Both the position numbers and the translations under genes were made by a program. Below are positions 25,348-36,119 of a stretch of DNA of 64,000 bases, one piece after another. The stretch is from Uranotaenia lowii. Lineage: Eukaryota; Arthropoda; Insecta; Diptera; Culicidae. The DNA lies in the NCBI RefSeq assembly GCF_029784155.1, contig NC_073692.1, positions 18,602,126 to 18,666,125 on the forward strand. Direction: 5' to 3'. Every line of letters begins with the position of its first letter. Position 1 is the stretch's first letter. The notes beneath the pieces were generated by a model that was given only the letters and a program-made list of their open reading frames with translations, had not been told where the DNA came from and ran no database searches.

Positions 25348-28300
25348 ATGGATGCAAATTCAATAGACACGATCTCGGTGGCAACGACCACAAATAATAG
25401 AAACTGCGGAAAATGTACCAAAACTGATTCCATTGCAAATATGGTCGGATGTGACATGTGCGACGTGTGGATGCACTTCCCTTGCGCCGGAGTAGACAGT
25501 TCCATCGGTAACCCGGACCGTAGTTGGAGATGCGATAATTGTAAAAAGGATGACATAACCGAGCTCAAGAGCCAGATTTCGAAGGGTTCAAACAGAAGCA
25601 AAAAATCTCTTATCATTCTGGAAAAAATGCAATTGTTGGAAGAAAAACGTCAGTTCCAATTGAGACGTGTCGCCGAAGAAGAAGAATACTTTAGTAAGAA
25701 GTCCGAACTTTTAAAGCAGCTTGAGGAGGAGGAAAACGCTAGCCAAAAAAGTGTTAGCAGCAAGGCTAAGCAGATAAGAGTACAAAACTGGCTACTCGGA
25801 AATGGACGTCCCAGCGGTGAAAGGGACCAGCAACCAGCGGACAATGATACGTTCGGAATACCCCCTCATCACAGCAGCCCGAATGATAAAGAAGGCTCGC
25901 AGCAACGTTATTTTCGAGGAACGACAGACAACTTACTACCAGCGATAGTCGAAGATCCGGCTCCCATAACAAATATCAAGGTCAATCAAGGAAGGGATAA
26001 TCTAATCGCTCAAGGTCCAGCTTTGCAACCAACTCCCGGACCGACTAATATAAATACGATCGAAGTTCCAACAAATAATAAGGAAATTACAGCTTCTGCG
26101 CTCGCTATCCCATCAACTTCCGGGAATGCAGGGGGCAGAATGAAAAGTTCTGTCAGATGCCTAACAGCAGAACAGTTGGCAGCTCGTCAGGCAATGTCGC
26201 GGGATCTTCCACCTTTCTCGGGTGATCCCCATGATTGGCCTGCCTTTTATAGCACATTTAAAAATACAACTCAGGCCTGTGGATTAAACAACACGGAAAA
26301 TTTAGAAAGACTGCAACGCTGTCTTTCCGGCTCCGCCTTGGAAACAGTACGTAGCAAGTTGCTCCTACCGGATCTGGTGCCGCAAGTAATTCTTACACTT
26401 AAAAAAATATTCGGTAGGCCTGAGGTCTTGATTCACTCGATGATATCAAAGGTACGAGCTACCCCTGCCCCAAAACAAAACGATCTGAAATCATTAATAG
26501 CATTCGGATTATCAATCCAGAATTTAGTGGACCATATGATCTTTGCTGAACAAGAAGACCATTTAAACAACCCTATGTTGATACATGAACTAGTTGCGCG
26601 CCTGCCAACCGACTTGCAAATGAGTTGGGCGGGTTTCAAAATGAGCTTTGCTAAAACGGATCTAACTATTTTCAACGAATTCATGTCCTCGCTTGTAGAT
26701 AAGGCGACAGAAGTGACCCTTCCAGGTGTTCAATTCCAGAATACAAAAACTGAAAAAAATAAAGTAAAGGAAAGGCTTTTTGTGCATTCAAAAAATGAGT
26801 CAGATGATAATCGAAAAACTATCGTAAAACGGAAACTTTGTTTGTTATGCGAAGAGGATGAACATCATATCACTAGCTGTTCCGAGTTTCTTAACCTCGA
26901 TCTGGATGGACGTTGGAAGGTTGTTCGACGTAAGAATTTGTGTCGAATTTGTCTTAATGCGCACGGAAATTGGCCATGTCGATCAAAGAAAAGTTGCGAA
27001 GTGGAGTCGTGTAGATCACGGCATAACACACTGTTACATTCGGAAGGTGAACAACAAGGAGAACACACTGTTTTACAAAATCATCATTCAAGCACATCTA
27101 GTCTGCTTTTTAGATACATACCCGTAACTTTGTACGGACCAAATAAAAATATCGACACATTCGCGTTTCTCGATGATGGTTCATCCTCCACACTTGTGGA
27201 AGCAGCTGTAGTAACCGAATTAGGGATTTCCGGCGTTCCTGAGTCCCTATGGCTCGGATGGACAAGCAAAATAAGCAGAGAAGAGAAAGAGTCCGAGAAA
27301 GTTAAGCTGATCATATCAGGAAAATCTGTCTCACAGAAGTATACCCTTGAGAATGTTCGTACGGTTAAGGAACTAGGACTATCGCCCCAAACGCTAGACT
27401 ATAGAGCCCTGGAAATCAAATTTCCACATCTTCGAGGATTGCCCATTGAAAGCTACCACAATGTAGTTCCACAGATGATAATTGGAATCCATCATCTCAA
27501 CATGTTGACCAGCTTAAAGTTACGAGAAGGAAATAGCAAAGACCCAGTCGCTACCAAGACCAGACTGGGGTGGTCCGTTTATGGTCGTCAGGGGCACGTC
27601 GAGCAGGAAATAATCCAACTGAATATTCATACGGTTGGGAAAACGGAGGATGATATGTACGGTCTTATGAAAAAATTCTTTGCTACAGAAGAACCGCTAT
27701 GCGAAACACCCTTACAAGCAGAAACCGACAAACGGGCCATGGATATCTTAAATAGAACCGTAAAACGTGTGCCTGATGGATATGAGTGTGGTTTATTGTG
27801 GAGGATAGATAACCCCGAGATGCCGAATAGCTATCCTATGGCAGAAAGAAGGTTCAAGTACCTGGAGCGAAAACTCAGTCGTGATCTTCAGCTTAAAAGT
27901 AAAGTCAATAGCATCATCGAGGACTATGAGGCCAAGGGATACGCCCACCAGGCAAAAAATCACGAATTAATGAAAGTGAACTCCAACAACGCGTGGTATT
28001 TACCCTTGGGGATAGTAACCAATCCTAAGAAACCAGAAAAGGTCAGGCTAGTCTGGGACGCGGCTGCGAAGATAGGCAGTATCTCCTTTAACGATCTTCT
28101 ACTCAAGGGACCAGACTTGACTACCTCACTTCCGACAATTTTAATACGATTTCGGCAAAGGCGTATCGCTATTACCGGAGACATACACGAAATGTTTCAT
28201 CGTATCAAGATCAGGGAACCAGAAAATCAAAAGCAACGATTTCTATTTAGAAAAAATCCAGCGGAACCGATACGAACGTACATAATGGATGTAGCAATTT

Positions 28301-30063
28301 TTGGAGCAACGTGCTCACCTTGTATTGCCCAACACATCAAAAATGTTAATGCTAGAGAATTCATCGATTCACACCCACGCGCCGTCGAAGCCATTATTGA
28401 CGGTCATTACATTGACGACTGGTTGGACAGTGTGGATGAGGAAAGAGAAGCAGTGAGATTAATCCAGGATGTGCAGATGATTCATCGCGTGGCTGGGTTC
28501 GAAATGCATCATATGTTGTCGAATTCTTTAAAGGTGCTAAAGGAGATCGGTGAAGGAGCTCCAGAAAATTCAACGACAGTTACCATCGATCAACAGAAAC
28601 CCGAAAGAGTATTAGGAATGATCTGGAAGCCCCAGGAAGACGTATTTAGTTTTGACGGTTTGTCAAACCCTGTTATCAACGATTTAATCGTATCCAGAAG
28701 AGTTCCAACGAAACGTGAGTTACTGAAAGTAGTTATGTCGCTTTTTGATCCGTTGGGCTTGTTAGCTCACTACATCATCCATGGAAAAGTTCTTATGCAA
28801 GAAGTTTGGAGGACCGGTGCTGAGTGGGACGAGTTCGTGACTGAAGATATTTACAAAAAATGGATTCAATGGAGCGAGCTGTTGGGAGCTTTGCCACAAG
28901 TGAAAATACCACGATACTTTTTTTTAAACTGCAGGTCCAGTGTATCAGAGGTCCAGATACATGGTTTCGTGGATGCAAGCGAGATAGCTTATTGCTGCGC
29001 GATCTATATTCGAGCCGTTGTCGATGATAATATATACTGTAGTTTGGTTGCGGCAAAAACAAAAGTGGCGCCACTTAAGACCCTTTCAATTCCTCGGCTA
29101 GAATTGCAAGCGGCAGTACTTGGTTCTCGCCAATTAAATAGTATTTGCAAATCTATAAACATCCCTATTACTCAGCGGTTTATATGGTCGGATTCGTCAA
29201 CTGTCCTTGCGTGGATCAATTCCGACAGTAGAAAGTATCACCAGTTCGTGTCCTGCAGGATTGGAGAAATATTAACTACGACGAATGTTACCGAATGGCG
29301 ATACGTACCTTCTAAAATGAATGTGGCAGACCTAGGTACAAAATGGCAAACCAACCCAAATTTTTCTCCAGAGAGTTCCTGGTACCGAGGACCGAAATTT
29401 CTATATGACATTGAAGAACATTGGCCTAAGAAGGAAAAACCGCAAATAACAACTACCGAAGAAAAGGTCCACATGGTTCACCTTCACGTTGATCTTAATC
29501 AAAACAGTTTGATGATCGTAAGCAATTTCTCTCAGTGGAACCGGCTCCTCAGAGCTACGGCTTATATGAAACGAGCATATCATTTAATTTTAGAAAAACG
29601 CGTTTGTGGTGGAATTTTCTCCAGCGAAGAGCTTTTAACGGCAGAAAACATTCTTTGGAAGCAAGCGCAAAAAGAATCTTATCCAAATGAAGTAAAAACT
29701 CTTAAATTCAGCCAAAGTAATTTGAAAAAATCAAGCCCTTTGTACCATTTGCTTCCATTTGTAGATGAGTTCGGAGTTATAAGAATGAAAAGCAGATTAG
29801 AAACGGCATCCTTTGCTACGTTTGATTTTCGTTACCCAATAATCTTGCCTGCCCGTCATCGTATAACGTTGTTACTTACGCTCGATTACCATAAACGGTT
29901 CCTTCATGCGAACAACGAAACGGTTTATAATGAAATGAGAACTAAATTTTACATCGTAAAGCTTAGTTCTTTTAGAAATGGGACAGTTACGAATGCCTGT
30001 ATCTCAAAAACCATTCGTTGGAACCAAATACTTTCTATGAAGAAAAAGAAGGTAATGTTATGA
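25348..30063 (+). CDS. BEL/Pao gag-pol polyprotein, truncated in integrase
   Basis: The open frame has 1,571 codons; the last native codon is 1537, and the final 34 come from the inserted element. Domains in order: an N-terminal PHD-type zinc finger (C20, C23, C35, C38, H43, C46, C62, C65); a charged coiled coil (~72-135); a Gag domain of the DUF1759 type (~285-460, LPPFSGDPHDWPAFYSTF); two Cys-rich knuckle-like clusters (~498-565); a retropepsin-like protease with LDDGSSST (D609-D610-G611); reverse transcriptase with DIHEMFH (D945) and YIDDW (D1023, D1024); RNase H residues D1209, E1252, D1282; and the start of the integrase HHCC finger (H1514, H1520). The protein would form capsids, copy element RNA in the cytoplasm and integrate cDNA. 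The start is the first ATG, 41 bp after the LTR. The frame is otherwise intact, so decay has barely begun. Confidence 0.93.
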   Translation: MDANSIDTISVATTTNNRNCGKCTKTDSIANMVGCDMCDVWMHFPCAGVDSSIGNPDRSWRCDNCKKDDITELKSQISKGSNRSKKSLIILEKMQLLEEKRQFQLRRVAEEEEYFSKKSELLKQLEEEENASQKSVSSKAKQIRVQNWLLGNGRPSGERDQQPADNDTFGIPPHHSSPNDKEGSQQRYFRGTTDNLLPAIVEDPAPITNIKVNQGRDNLIAQGPALQPTPGPTNINTIEVPTNNKEITASALAIPSTSGNAGGRMKSSVRCLTAEQLAARQAMSRDLPPFSGDPHDWPAFYSTFKNTTQACGLNNTENLERLQRCLSGSALETVRSKLLLPDLVPQVILTLKKIFGRPEVLIHSMISKVRATPAPKQNDLKSLIAFGLSIQNLVDHMIFAEQEDHLNNPMLIHELVARLPTDLQMSWAGFKMSFAKTDLTIFNEFMSSLVDKATEVTLPGVQFQNTKTEKNKVKERLFVHSKNESDDNRKTIVKRKLCLLCEEDEHHITSCSEFLNLDLDGRWKVVRRKNLCRICLNAHGNWPCRSKKSCEVESCRSRHNTLLHSEGEQQGEHTVLQNHHSSTSSLLFRYIPVTLYGPNKNIDTFAFLDDGSSSTLVEAAVVTELGISGVPESLWLGWTSKISREEKESEKVKLIISGKSVSQKYTLENVRTVKELGLSPQTLDYRALEIKFPHLRGLPIESYHNVVPQMIIGIHHLNMLTSLKLREGNSKDPVATKTRLGWSVYGRQGHVEQEIIQLNIHTVGKTEDDMYGLMKKFFATEEPLCETPLQAETDKRAMDILNRTVKRVPDGYECGLLWRIDNPEMPNSYPMAERRFKYLERKLSRDLQLKSKVNSIIEDYEAKGYAHQAKNHELMKVNSNNAWYLPLGIVTNPKKPEKVRLVWDAAAKIGSISFNDLLLKGPDLTTSLPTILIRFRQRRIAITGDIHEMFHRIKIREPENQKQRFLFRKNPAEPIRTYIMDVAIFGATCSPCIAQHIKNVNAREFIDSHPRAVEAIIDGHYIDDWLDSVDEEREAVRLIQDVQMIHRVAGFEMHHMLSNSLKVLKEIGEGAPENSTTVTIDQQKPERVLGMIWKPQEDVFSFDGLSNPVINDLIVSRRVPTKRELLKVVMSLFDPLGLLAHYIIHGKVLMQEVWRTGAEWDEFVTEDIYKKWIQWSELLGALPQVKIPRYFFLNCRSSVSEVQIHGFVDASEIAYCCAIYIRAVVDDNIYCSLVAAKTKVAPLKTLSIPRLELQAAVLGSRQLNSICKSINIPITQRFIWSDSSTVLAWINSDSRKYHQFVSCRIGEILTTTNVTEWRYVPSKMNVADLGTKWQTNPNFSPESSWYRGPKFLYDIEEHWPKKEKPQITTTEEKVHMVHLHVDLNQNSLMIVSNFSQWNRLLRATAYMKRAYHLILEKRVCGGIFSSEELLTAENILWKQAQKESYPNEVKTLKFSQSNLKKSSPLYHLLPFVDEFGVIRMKSRLETASFATFDFRYPIILPARHRITLLLTLDYHKRFLHANNETVYNEMRTKFYIVKLSSFRNGTVTNACISKTIRWNQILSMKKKKVML

Positions 30064-30928
30064 TCTTTCATGAAAAAATTTGAAAAAAAATATTTACCGT
30101 TTTTTGTTAAAGAAATTTCTACTTTATTCTTGGTATCTCCCATTGGCCGACGCACACTTTTTTCAGTCGTGGTATTGATCAGTTTCTCCAACTTATACTT
30201 CGTAAAATCTATATTTAAGGTGGCTTCACCCTCCTTCTTCAATTTCTGATACTTTTTGGTCCAATACTTCTCTGGAAACTGGAAACTGGAAGCATTTTAG
30301 TGGATTCAGTTGTTTCGAAATGAACAAATTTGATTATTTTTTACCACATTTTTGAACGTTTTTTTTTCGGTATCGGTTTTACAGCTTAAGAGCTTTGGAA
30401 CTATCAAAAAATGGTTGTTTGAGGTTGGATTTCAATGAGTCATTACTACGCAACACTTTCAGTTTATCGGAGAAAATTGTTTTGGACATTTCAGCGATCT
30501 ACCCTTAGTTTTTCGTTTATTGAAAATTAAAAATGCTGGTATGAGACTTGACTTCCTTGATGATCCTTAACCGTTGTTGCCGATCATGTGCTTCACTTCA
30601 ATGCTTGATTTGAACTTTGTGGACATTATTGACAGTGTTTGCATACTTATCCACCACAAAAACTCAGTAATTCTTTGAATAATCAACGGTTTTGTCAGCT
30701 ATCAATTTGATGATGACGTATTTTCAAGGAAACTGTGCAAAATTATTTTTTTCTTTTTCTCTTGCATCGTACATATCTCAAAAACGCGTAAATTTTAAAT
30801 TTTGAAAAAAATAGGTCGAATAGTACTTTTTACAGGCAACAAAATGCTGTCAAAATTTTTAATATCCAATAACTAGTTAACGAGCTATTAGCAAATGAAA
30901 GTGTCCCATTTCTAAAAGAACTAAGCTT
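29959..30928. mobile_element. 970-bp TA-target element inside BEL integrase
   Basis: Perfect 27-bp terminal inverted repeats begin AAGCTTAGTTCTTTTAGAAA. TA is duplicated at 29957-29958 and 30929-30930, as expected for Tc1/mariner-type transposition. The element has no recognisable transposase; a 97-codon minus frame (29949-30242) matches nothing I know. Element plus one TA is 972 bp, a multiple of three, but internal stops end the polyprotein. A degraded relative, right-hand part only, is at 41020-42745. Confidence 0.88.
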
Positions 30929-30930
30929 TA

Positions 30931-31950
30931 GGTCTGCGACAGCTTATAAGAAATGTCGCCAAGGAGTGTCAATACTGCAAAATTAAAAAATCTAAACCTT
31001 ATACGCCACAAATGGCACCGTTACCGAAAATACGTCTTACTCCGTATATTAAACCGTTTACGTTTGTGGGAATCGACTACTTCGGACCCATATCAGTAAA
31101 AGTAGGTAGGAGCTTAGTAAAAAGGTGGATAGCTTTATTCACGTGCCTTACTATAAGGGCCGTCCACATGGAAGTTGCACACTCTCTGACCACCCATTCA
31201 TGCATACTGGCATTTCGCAGATTTGTTGCTCGTCGTGGGGCACCCACCGACGTATATTCTGATAATGGAACCAATTTTATTGGAGCAAATCGAATCCTCG
31301 AAAAGCAGATACAATCGATTTCAGAAAGCTGTGCTCTAACATTCACAAATACTAAGACGATGTGGCACTTTAACCCTCCAGCTGCCCCTCACATGGGAGG
31401 GGCATGGGAGCGTATGGTACGCTCAGTTAAGAAGGCGATGCGTGGTCTAACAGATGGCAATGTACACCCAAACGACGAAACACTTGAGACAATAATATTA
31501 GAAGCTGAGTCCATAGTTAACTCGCGTCCACTAACTTATGTGCCTCTAGATCGCGAGAGCCAAGATGCGTTAACTCCAAATCATTTTTTGTTACGAGGCT
31601 CCCAAGGAATAGTATCGCCTATAATGACATGTGAGACCAAATTAACCCTTAGAGATAGCTGGAACATGACTCAAGAGCTGACTAATGACTTCTGGCGACG
31701 ATGGATTAAAGAGTACCTGCCAATGTTAACGCGCCGTACAAAATGGTTCGATGCAGTGAAGCCGTTAGAAACAGGTGACCTTGTCATTATCGTTGACGAG
31801 AGTTGCAGAAATTCGTGGACCCGTGGACGCATTGTTAGTACAACTATGGGAAAGGATGGGCAAGTTAGAAGAGCACTTGTACAAACGGCCAAGGGTATAC
31901 AAGACCGTCCAGCGGTTAAATTGGCTCTTCTTGACGTTAAGGGGAAATAA
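30931..31950 (+). pseudogene. BEL/Pao integrase, distal half of pol
   Basis: This continues the gag-pol frame directly after the TA duplication. It supplies the last two cysteines of the integrase zinc finger (ECQYCKIKK), then the DDE core: VGIDYFGP (Asp about 31075-31077), YSDNGTNFIGA (second Asp) and PHMGGAWERMVR (Glu). A DUF5641-type C-terminal region follows (DFWRRWIKEYLP, ETGDLVIIVDE) and ends at TAA 31948-31950. An internal ATG lies at 31012, but translation from it is unlikely to be biologically meaningful. All three catalytic acidic residues are present, so only the 970-bp insertion disrupts the enzyme. Confidence 0.9.
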
Positions 31951-32006
31951 TTCGAAGTTATGGAAGTATGCCCCGAGGACATGCCGCTGCCAAACGGGTG
32001 GGAGTA

Positions 32007-32685
32007 TGTTACGCCGCAAAGTAGTATGCGCTTATTGATAGGTGTTGACAACGAGCATCCCCTCGCTGCTAGGCGATGACATCTTCAAAAGGAAACCGTC
32101 GATAATTGTCATCGAAACAGGAGTACGAAAACAGATGCTAAAGTATTCGAGAACGTGTCTTGTGCCATCACGAGGTGTAGAATTTATAATTTCTTAAAAA
32201 GAAGATTATTTAGTTAAAACAGTAAGTGCCAGGGATACTATTTCGCGAATGACATAACGTTCAGGCAAGTCTAATATTAAATTTAATTACCAAGAACTTA
32301 GTACCATTTTCGAACTTATGAGTTCAATGCTCTAATATAACCCTACTATTTTAGCTTGTATCACTGGCTTACAACAGGATTCAGTAACTTTATAATTACT
32401 ACTTTATATTGAGCAGAACCGTGAGTATTATATACAATCCTATCAGAACAATTAAAATTAACAATTACTAAACCACAGGTAATTCAGTTAGATCAAAGGC
32501 ATCCTAGACCTACTGTCGGGATTCGCTTTTACATGTTGGAAATTTGAAGAAGGTTAGGAGAGCACTAAAATGTAAGCACTAAATGAACTTACTATCCAAC
32601 TACAATTTGCTAATTTTTATAATAAATTTTAGCTTTGAAGCTGACCAAAATCAGTCTATCTAGAAGTGTTTCATTCCTCGTAATA
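32007..32685 (+). repeat. BEL 3' LTR (679 bp, intact form)
   Basis: Starts TGTTACGCCGC and ends CGTAATA, followed by the CGTAG duplication. It contains the 392-bp middle (32148-32539) that is lost from the 5' LTR. AATAAA at 32621-32626 may serve as the polyadenylation signal. This copy is the better template for the family LTR. Confidence 0.92.
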
Positions 32686-34584
32686 CGTAGCGAACACCTG
32701 TTTTGCAGGACAGTCGTCCGGTATTCTCGCAACATGTCCCGCCCAGCGTATCCGGCCAGCTTTCACCACCTTCTGGATACTGGGTTCGCCGTAGAGTCGC
32801 GTGAGCTCGTGGTTCAACCTTCGCCTCCACAATCCGTTCTCCTGTACGCCACCAAAGATGGTTCTTAACACTCGTCGCTCGAATACTCCGAGTGTACGCA
32901 GGTCCTCCTCGAGCAATATCCATGTCTCGTGCCCGTAGAGAACAACCGGTCTAATGAGCGTCATATACAGGTTACACTTCGTGCGAGGGCTAAGTCTTCT
33001 CGACCGCAGTTGCTTGTGGAGTCCATAGTAGGCACGACTTCCGCTGATAATTCGCCTCCGGATCTCACGGCTGGTGTCATTGTCTGCGGTCACCAGTGAG
33101 CCGAGATAGACAAAGTCTTCGACTATCTCCAGCTCGTCGCCGTCGGTCGTGACCTTGTTATTACTGGACAAGCGGGTTCGGTCGGTCTCGGATCTGCAGG
33201 CCAGCATGTACTTCGTCTTGGACGTATTAATCATCAACCCAATCTTTCCTGCTTCGCGTTTCAGTTTGCGGTAGATGTCTTCCACCGCCGCATATGATCT
33301 GCCGACTATATCAATGTCATCGGCAAAGCAGATAAGTTGACTGGATCTGTTGAAAATCGTGCCCCGCATTTCGCCCACCGCTCGTCGAATAACACCTTCT
33401 AGCGCCACGTTGAACATCATGCAGGATTGACCATTGCCTTGTCGAAGCCCCCTGTGCGATTCGAATAAACTTGACAATTCACCCGAAATCCGCACACAGC
33501 CCTACGTTCCATCCATCGTCGCCTTGATCAGTCTGATCAGCTTCCCGGAAAAGCCGTTCTCGTCCATGATTTTCCATAGCTCGTTACGGTCGATCGTGTC
33601 GTATACGGCTTTGAAGTCGATGAATAGGGACTTGGTGTTCCCGGCATTTTTGGAGGATTTGCCGTAATGTGAATATCTGGTCCGTCGTTGACCGTCCCAA
33701 GTATTTGTAAACCGCTGCCTGCGGAATATTATCCGTGCTTGGTGGCCTGGATCTCGAATGAGGAACTGCATCGCCGGTGTCATCAAAGGGCGCTAGAAAT
33801 CGAGATTCGGGAACGTAAGTGGAGATGGATTGGGCACACGCTGCGAAGAGATGAAAACGAGATTTGCAGAGAGGCGCTAGATTGGAATCCAGAAGGTCAT
33901 CGAAGAAGAGGCAGACCCAGAAACTCGTGGCGGCGAAGCCTAGCCGCTGAAATCCGAACTGTCGACGAGAATCTTGACTGGGACCAAGTGAAGACGCTGG
34001 CTCCGGATCGTCAACAGTGGAGGTCTTTTACCACGGCCCTATGCACCGGAGGATCGGCGCGGGATCATTAAGTAAGTAGTTGACCGTCCCTCCATGAAGC
34101 CGGCCTGACGACTTCCCACGAATCTGTTTGCTTGTGGCGTTAGGCGGCGGAGTAGGATTCGGGACAGCACTTTGTAGGCGGCATTGAGGACAGTGATCGC
34201 TCGGTAGTTCTCACAGTCCAATTTGTCGCCCTTCTTGTAGATGGGGCATATTACCCCCTCCTTCCACTCCTCCGGTAGCTGTTCTATGTCCCAGATCCGG
34301 ACTATCAACCGGTGTAGGCAATCGGCCAACTTGTCCGGGCCCATTTTGATGAGTTCAGCTGCGATGCCATCCTTTCCAGCCGACTTGTTTCTATTCAGCT
34401 GGCGAATGGCTTCCTTAACTTCACTCATCGTTGGGATTGGCTCCTCTACGTTATTGGCTACGCCGGCGATGTACCTTCCCCCACTGTCTTGATCTCCTGC
34501 ATGTGCGCCGTTCAGGTGTTCATCGAAGTGCTGCTTCCACCTTTTGATCACCTCACGATTGTCCGTCAGGATGCCTCCGTCCTA
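32686..34584 (-). pseudogene. LINE reverse transcriptase region, broken
   Basis: Read on the minus strand: MIKRWKQHFDEHLNG, then KSAGKDGIAAELIK and EWKEGVICPIYKKGD, GSRQAGFMEGRST, FIDFKAVYDTIDR (first catalytic Asp), HRGLRQGNGQS, then CFADDIDIVG with the ADD catalytic pair, and a distal region with YLGSLVTADNDTS, VLYGHETW and GRIRWAGHVARI. Lesions: TAG stops at 34582-34584 and 33502-33504, a frameshift near 33640, the 380-bp LINE fragment splitting the GRST codons at 33687-34090, and loss of the tail to the BEL insertion at 32686. The enzyme would prime reverse transcription at nicked chromosomal DNA; this copy cannot. Confidence 0.85.
33699..34078 (+). mobile_element. 5'-truncated LINE fragment nested in the RTE-like LINE
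   Basis: A 380-bp plus-strand fragment flanked by the perfect 12-bp duplication GTTGACCGTCCC (33687-33698 and 34079-34090). It carries the C-terminal end of a different LINE polyprotein: ISNEELHRRCHQRALEI, KWRWIGHTLRR, GHRRRGRPRNSWRR, ending TTALC, followed by a short ATTAAGTAAGTA tail. Truncation at the 5' end is normal for LINE insertion. A relative from the same family is at 51715-52047 (minus). Confidence 0.85.
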
Positions 34585-35871
34585 ATCCCGGCACATTTCG
34601 GCTTTCGGCACGAAGCCTTTGCGGGATGCATTGAGCTTCTGATAGAACTTTCGTGTTTCTTGGGAACGATGCAGCTGCTCTAGCTCCTCGAGCTCCTCCT
34701 CCTCCAGGCGGCACTTTTTCTCCTGGAAAATTCGGACTCGCTGCCTCTTCCGCTGTCGGTGATTTTCCACATTTCGATGGGTGCCTCTTTGCACTACTGC
34801 CGCCCGCGCGGCATTCTCTTCGTCCATCACCCTCCAACACTCCTCGTCGAACCAGTCGTTCCGTCGGGTTCGCTCCACATAACCGATGACGTTCTCCGCA
34901 GCACTGTTGATGGCTGTCTTGATGGTATCCCAACAGTCCTCGAGAGGGGCTTCGTCAAGCTCGCCCTCTGCCGGCAGCGCTGCTTCGACCGATTGCGCGT
35001 AGTCTGCCGCGACCTCAGGTTGCTTCAGTCGTGCGATATTTAACCGAGGCGGGCGCCGGTTGCGTGTGTTGTTCACTACGGAGAGTTTTTGGCGCATCTT
35101 CACCATCACCAGATAGTGGTCTGACTCGATGTTGGCGCCTCGACAGGATCTGACGTCGATGATGTCCGAGAAGTGCCGGCTGTCACTCAAAACGTGGTCG
35201 ATCTGTGATTGCGTTTGGTACGGTGATCTCCAGGTGTACTTGTGTGGGAGACGGTGCTGGAAAAAGGTACTACGTACGGCCATTCGTTTGGAGGCAGCGA
35301 AATCTATAAGTCTGAGGCCGTTTTCGTTGGTCAGCTGGTGCGCACTGAACCTTCCAATTGTCGGTTTAAATTCCTCCTCCTGGCCGACCTGATTCAACAC
35401 TCACATCCCCGATGACGATCTTGATATCATGTTTTGGGCAACGGTCGTATTCACGCTCCAGCTGCGCGTAAAATTCGTCTTTGTCGTCACCGGTACTTCC
35501 GAGGTGAGGGCTGTGCACGTTGATGATGCTGATGTTGAAAAACCGGCCCTTGATTCTCAACTGGCACATTCGTGAGTTGATCGGCCACCACCCGATCACG
35601 CGCTTTTGCATCTTTCCCATCACAATAAAAGCTGTTCCAAGCTCGTGTGTGTTGCCGCAGCTCTGGTAGATGGCACGACCATCTGGGTACGTTCGTACCG
35701 TGGAGCCCTTCCAGCATACCTCCTGCAGTGCTACGATGTCGAATTTGCGGCTCTTCAATTCGTTGGAGAGCACGTGGGTACTGCCCACAAAATTTAGAGA
35801 TCGGCAGTTCCATGTTCCAAGTTTCCAATCGCTAGTCCCTTTTCGTCGCGTGGGTCTTTGCCGATTTCCAT
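34582..35871 (-). pseudogene. LINE AP-type endonuclease region, broken
   Basis: Minus-strand coding from the likely ATG at 35869-35871. It shows FDIVALQEVCWKGS (catalytic Glu region), CGNTHELGTAFIVMG, IINVHSPHLGSTGDD, KIVIGD, then after a frameshift LTNENGLRLIDFA, YTWRSPYQTQSQIDHVL and ANIESDHYLVMVKM (the SDH catalytic motif). These are hallmarks of the apurinic-type endonuclease that nicks target DNA in RTE and other LINEs. A 7-bp tandem duplication (TGGAACA/TGGAACT) near 35805-35822 shifts the frame within the first 25 codons, a second shift lies near 35400, and a TAG at 34582 ends it. Confidence 0.85.
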
Positions 35872-36119
35872 CCGAAATTTGTTGTTCGTTGTTCGTTGCT
35901 TATGTTTTTTGTATTCACAATACTTTTCGATTACTAAGAAATAAATAAATGGATGTGAACTATCAAATTTGGCTTTTTATCGATTTTTATTCGTACTCTT
36001 AGGTATTTGACTTGACGTTCTCTTTTGAATGGATTATCGTCAATAGATTTGTCAATGATTTTGCAATGATCAATACTGATTGTATAATTTTTTATAAATA
36101 TTTAGTATATTTATTTAAT

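Larger units (their letters stand above)
24969..32685 (+). mobile_element. BEL/Pao LTR retrotransposon
   Basis: A complete element bounded by LTRs that start TGTTACGCCGC and end CCTCGTAATA, with a perfect 5-bp target duplication CGTAG (24964-24968, 32686-32690). It lies inside the C-terminal part of the RTE-like LINE. The internal region encodes one gag-pol polyprotein (PHD finger, Gag, zinc knuckles, protease, RT, RNase H, integrase) in the BEL/Pao order. The 287 bases shared by the two LTRs look identical, so insertion was recent. The polyprotein frame is broken only by the 970-bp element at 29959-30928. I see no canonical tRNA primer-binding site after the 5' LTR. A purine-rich GGGTGGGAGTA directly precedes the 3' LTR and may be the polypurine tract. 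Confidence 0.93.
24776..35916 (-). mobile_element. RTE-like LINE, nearly full length, interrupted twice
   Basis: A non-LTR retrotransposon on the minus strand, flanked by the 13-bp duplication ACAATACTTTTCG (24763-24775 and 35917-35929). Subtracting the BEL element (24969-32685) and the 380-bp LINE fragment (33699-34078), with one duplication copy each, leaves about 3.03 kb, close to the size of a whole RTE element. It has a single reading frame with an AP-type endonuclease followed by reverse transcriptase, a 3' untranslated region of only ~32 bp and an AAATAAATAAA-like tail, all typical of the RTE clade. Frameshifts and stops make it inactive. The clade call is by motif memory and is less certain than the LINE call. 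Confidence 0.85.

Noticed and set aside
29949..30242. 97-codon minus frame as a transposase of the 970-bp element
   Set aside because: No helix-turn-helix or DDE motif; it reads through the terminal repeat into BEL sequence.
34553..35400. Several long plus- and minus-strand frames over the LINE endonuclease region
   Set aside because: They are shadows of the minus-strand LINE coding sequence in other frames.
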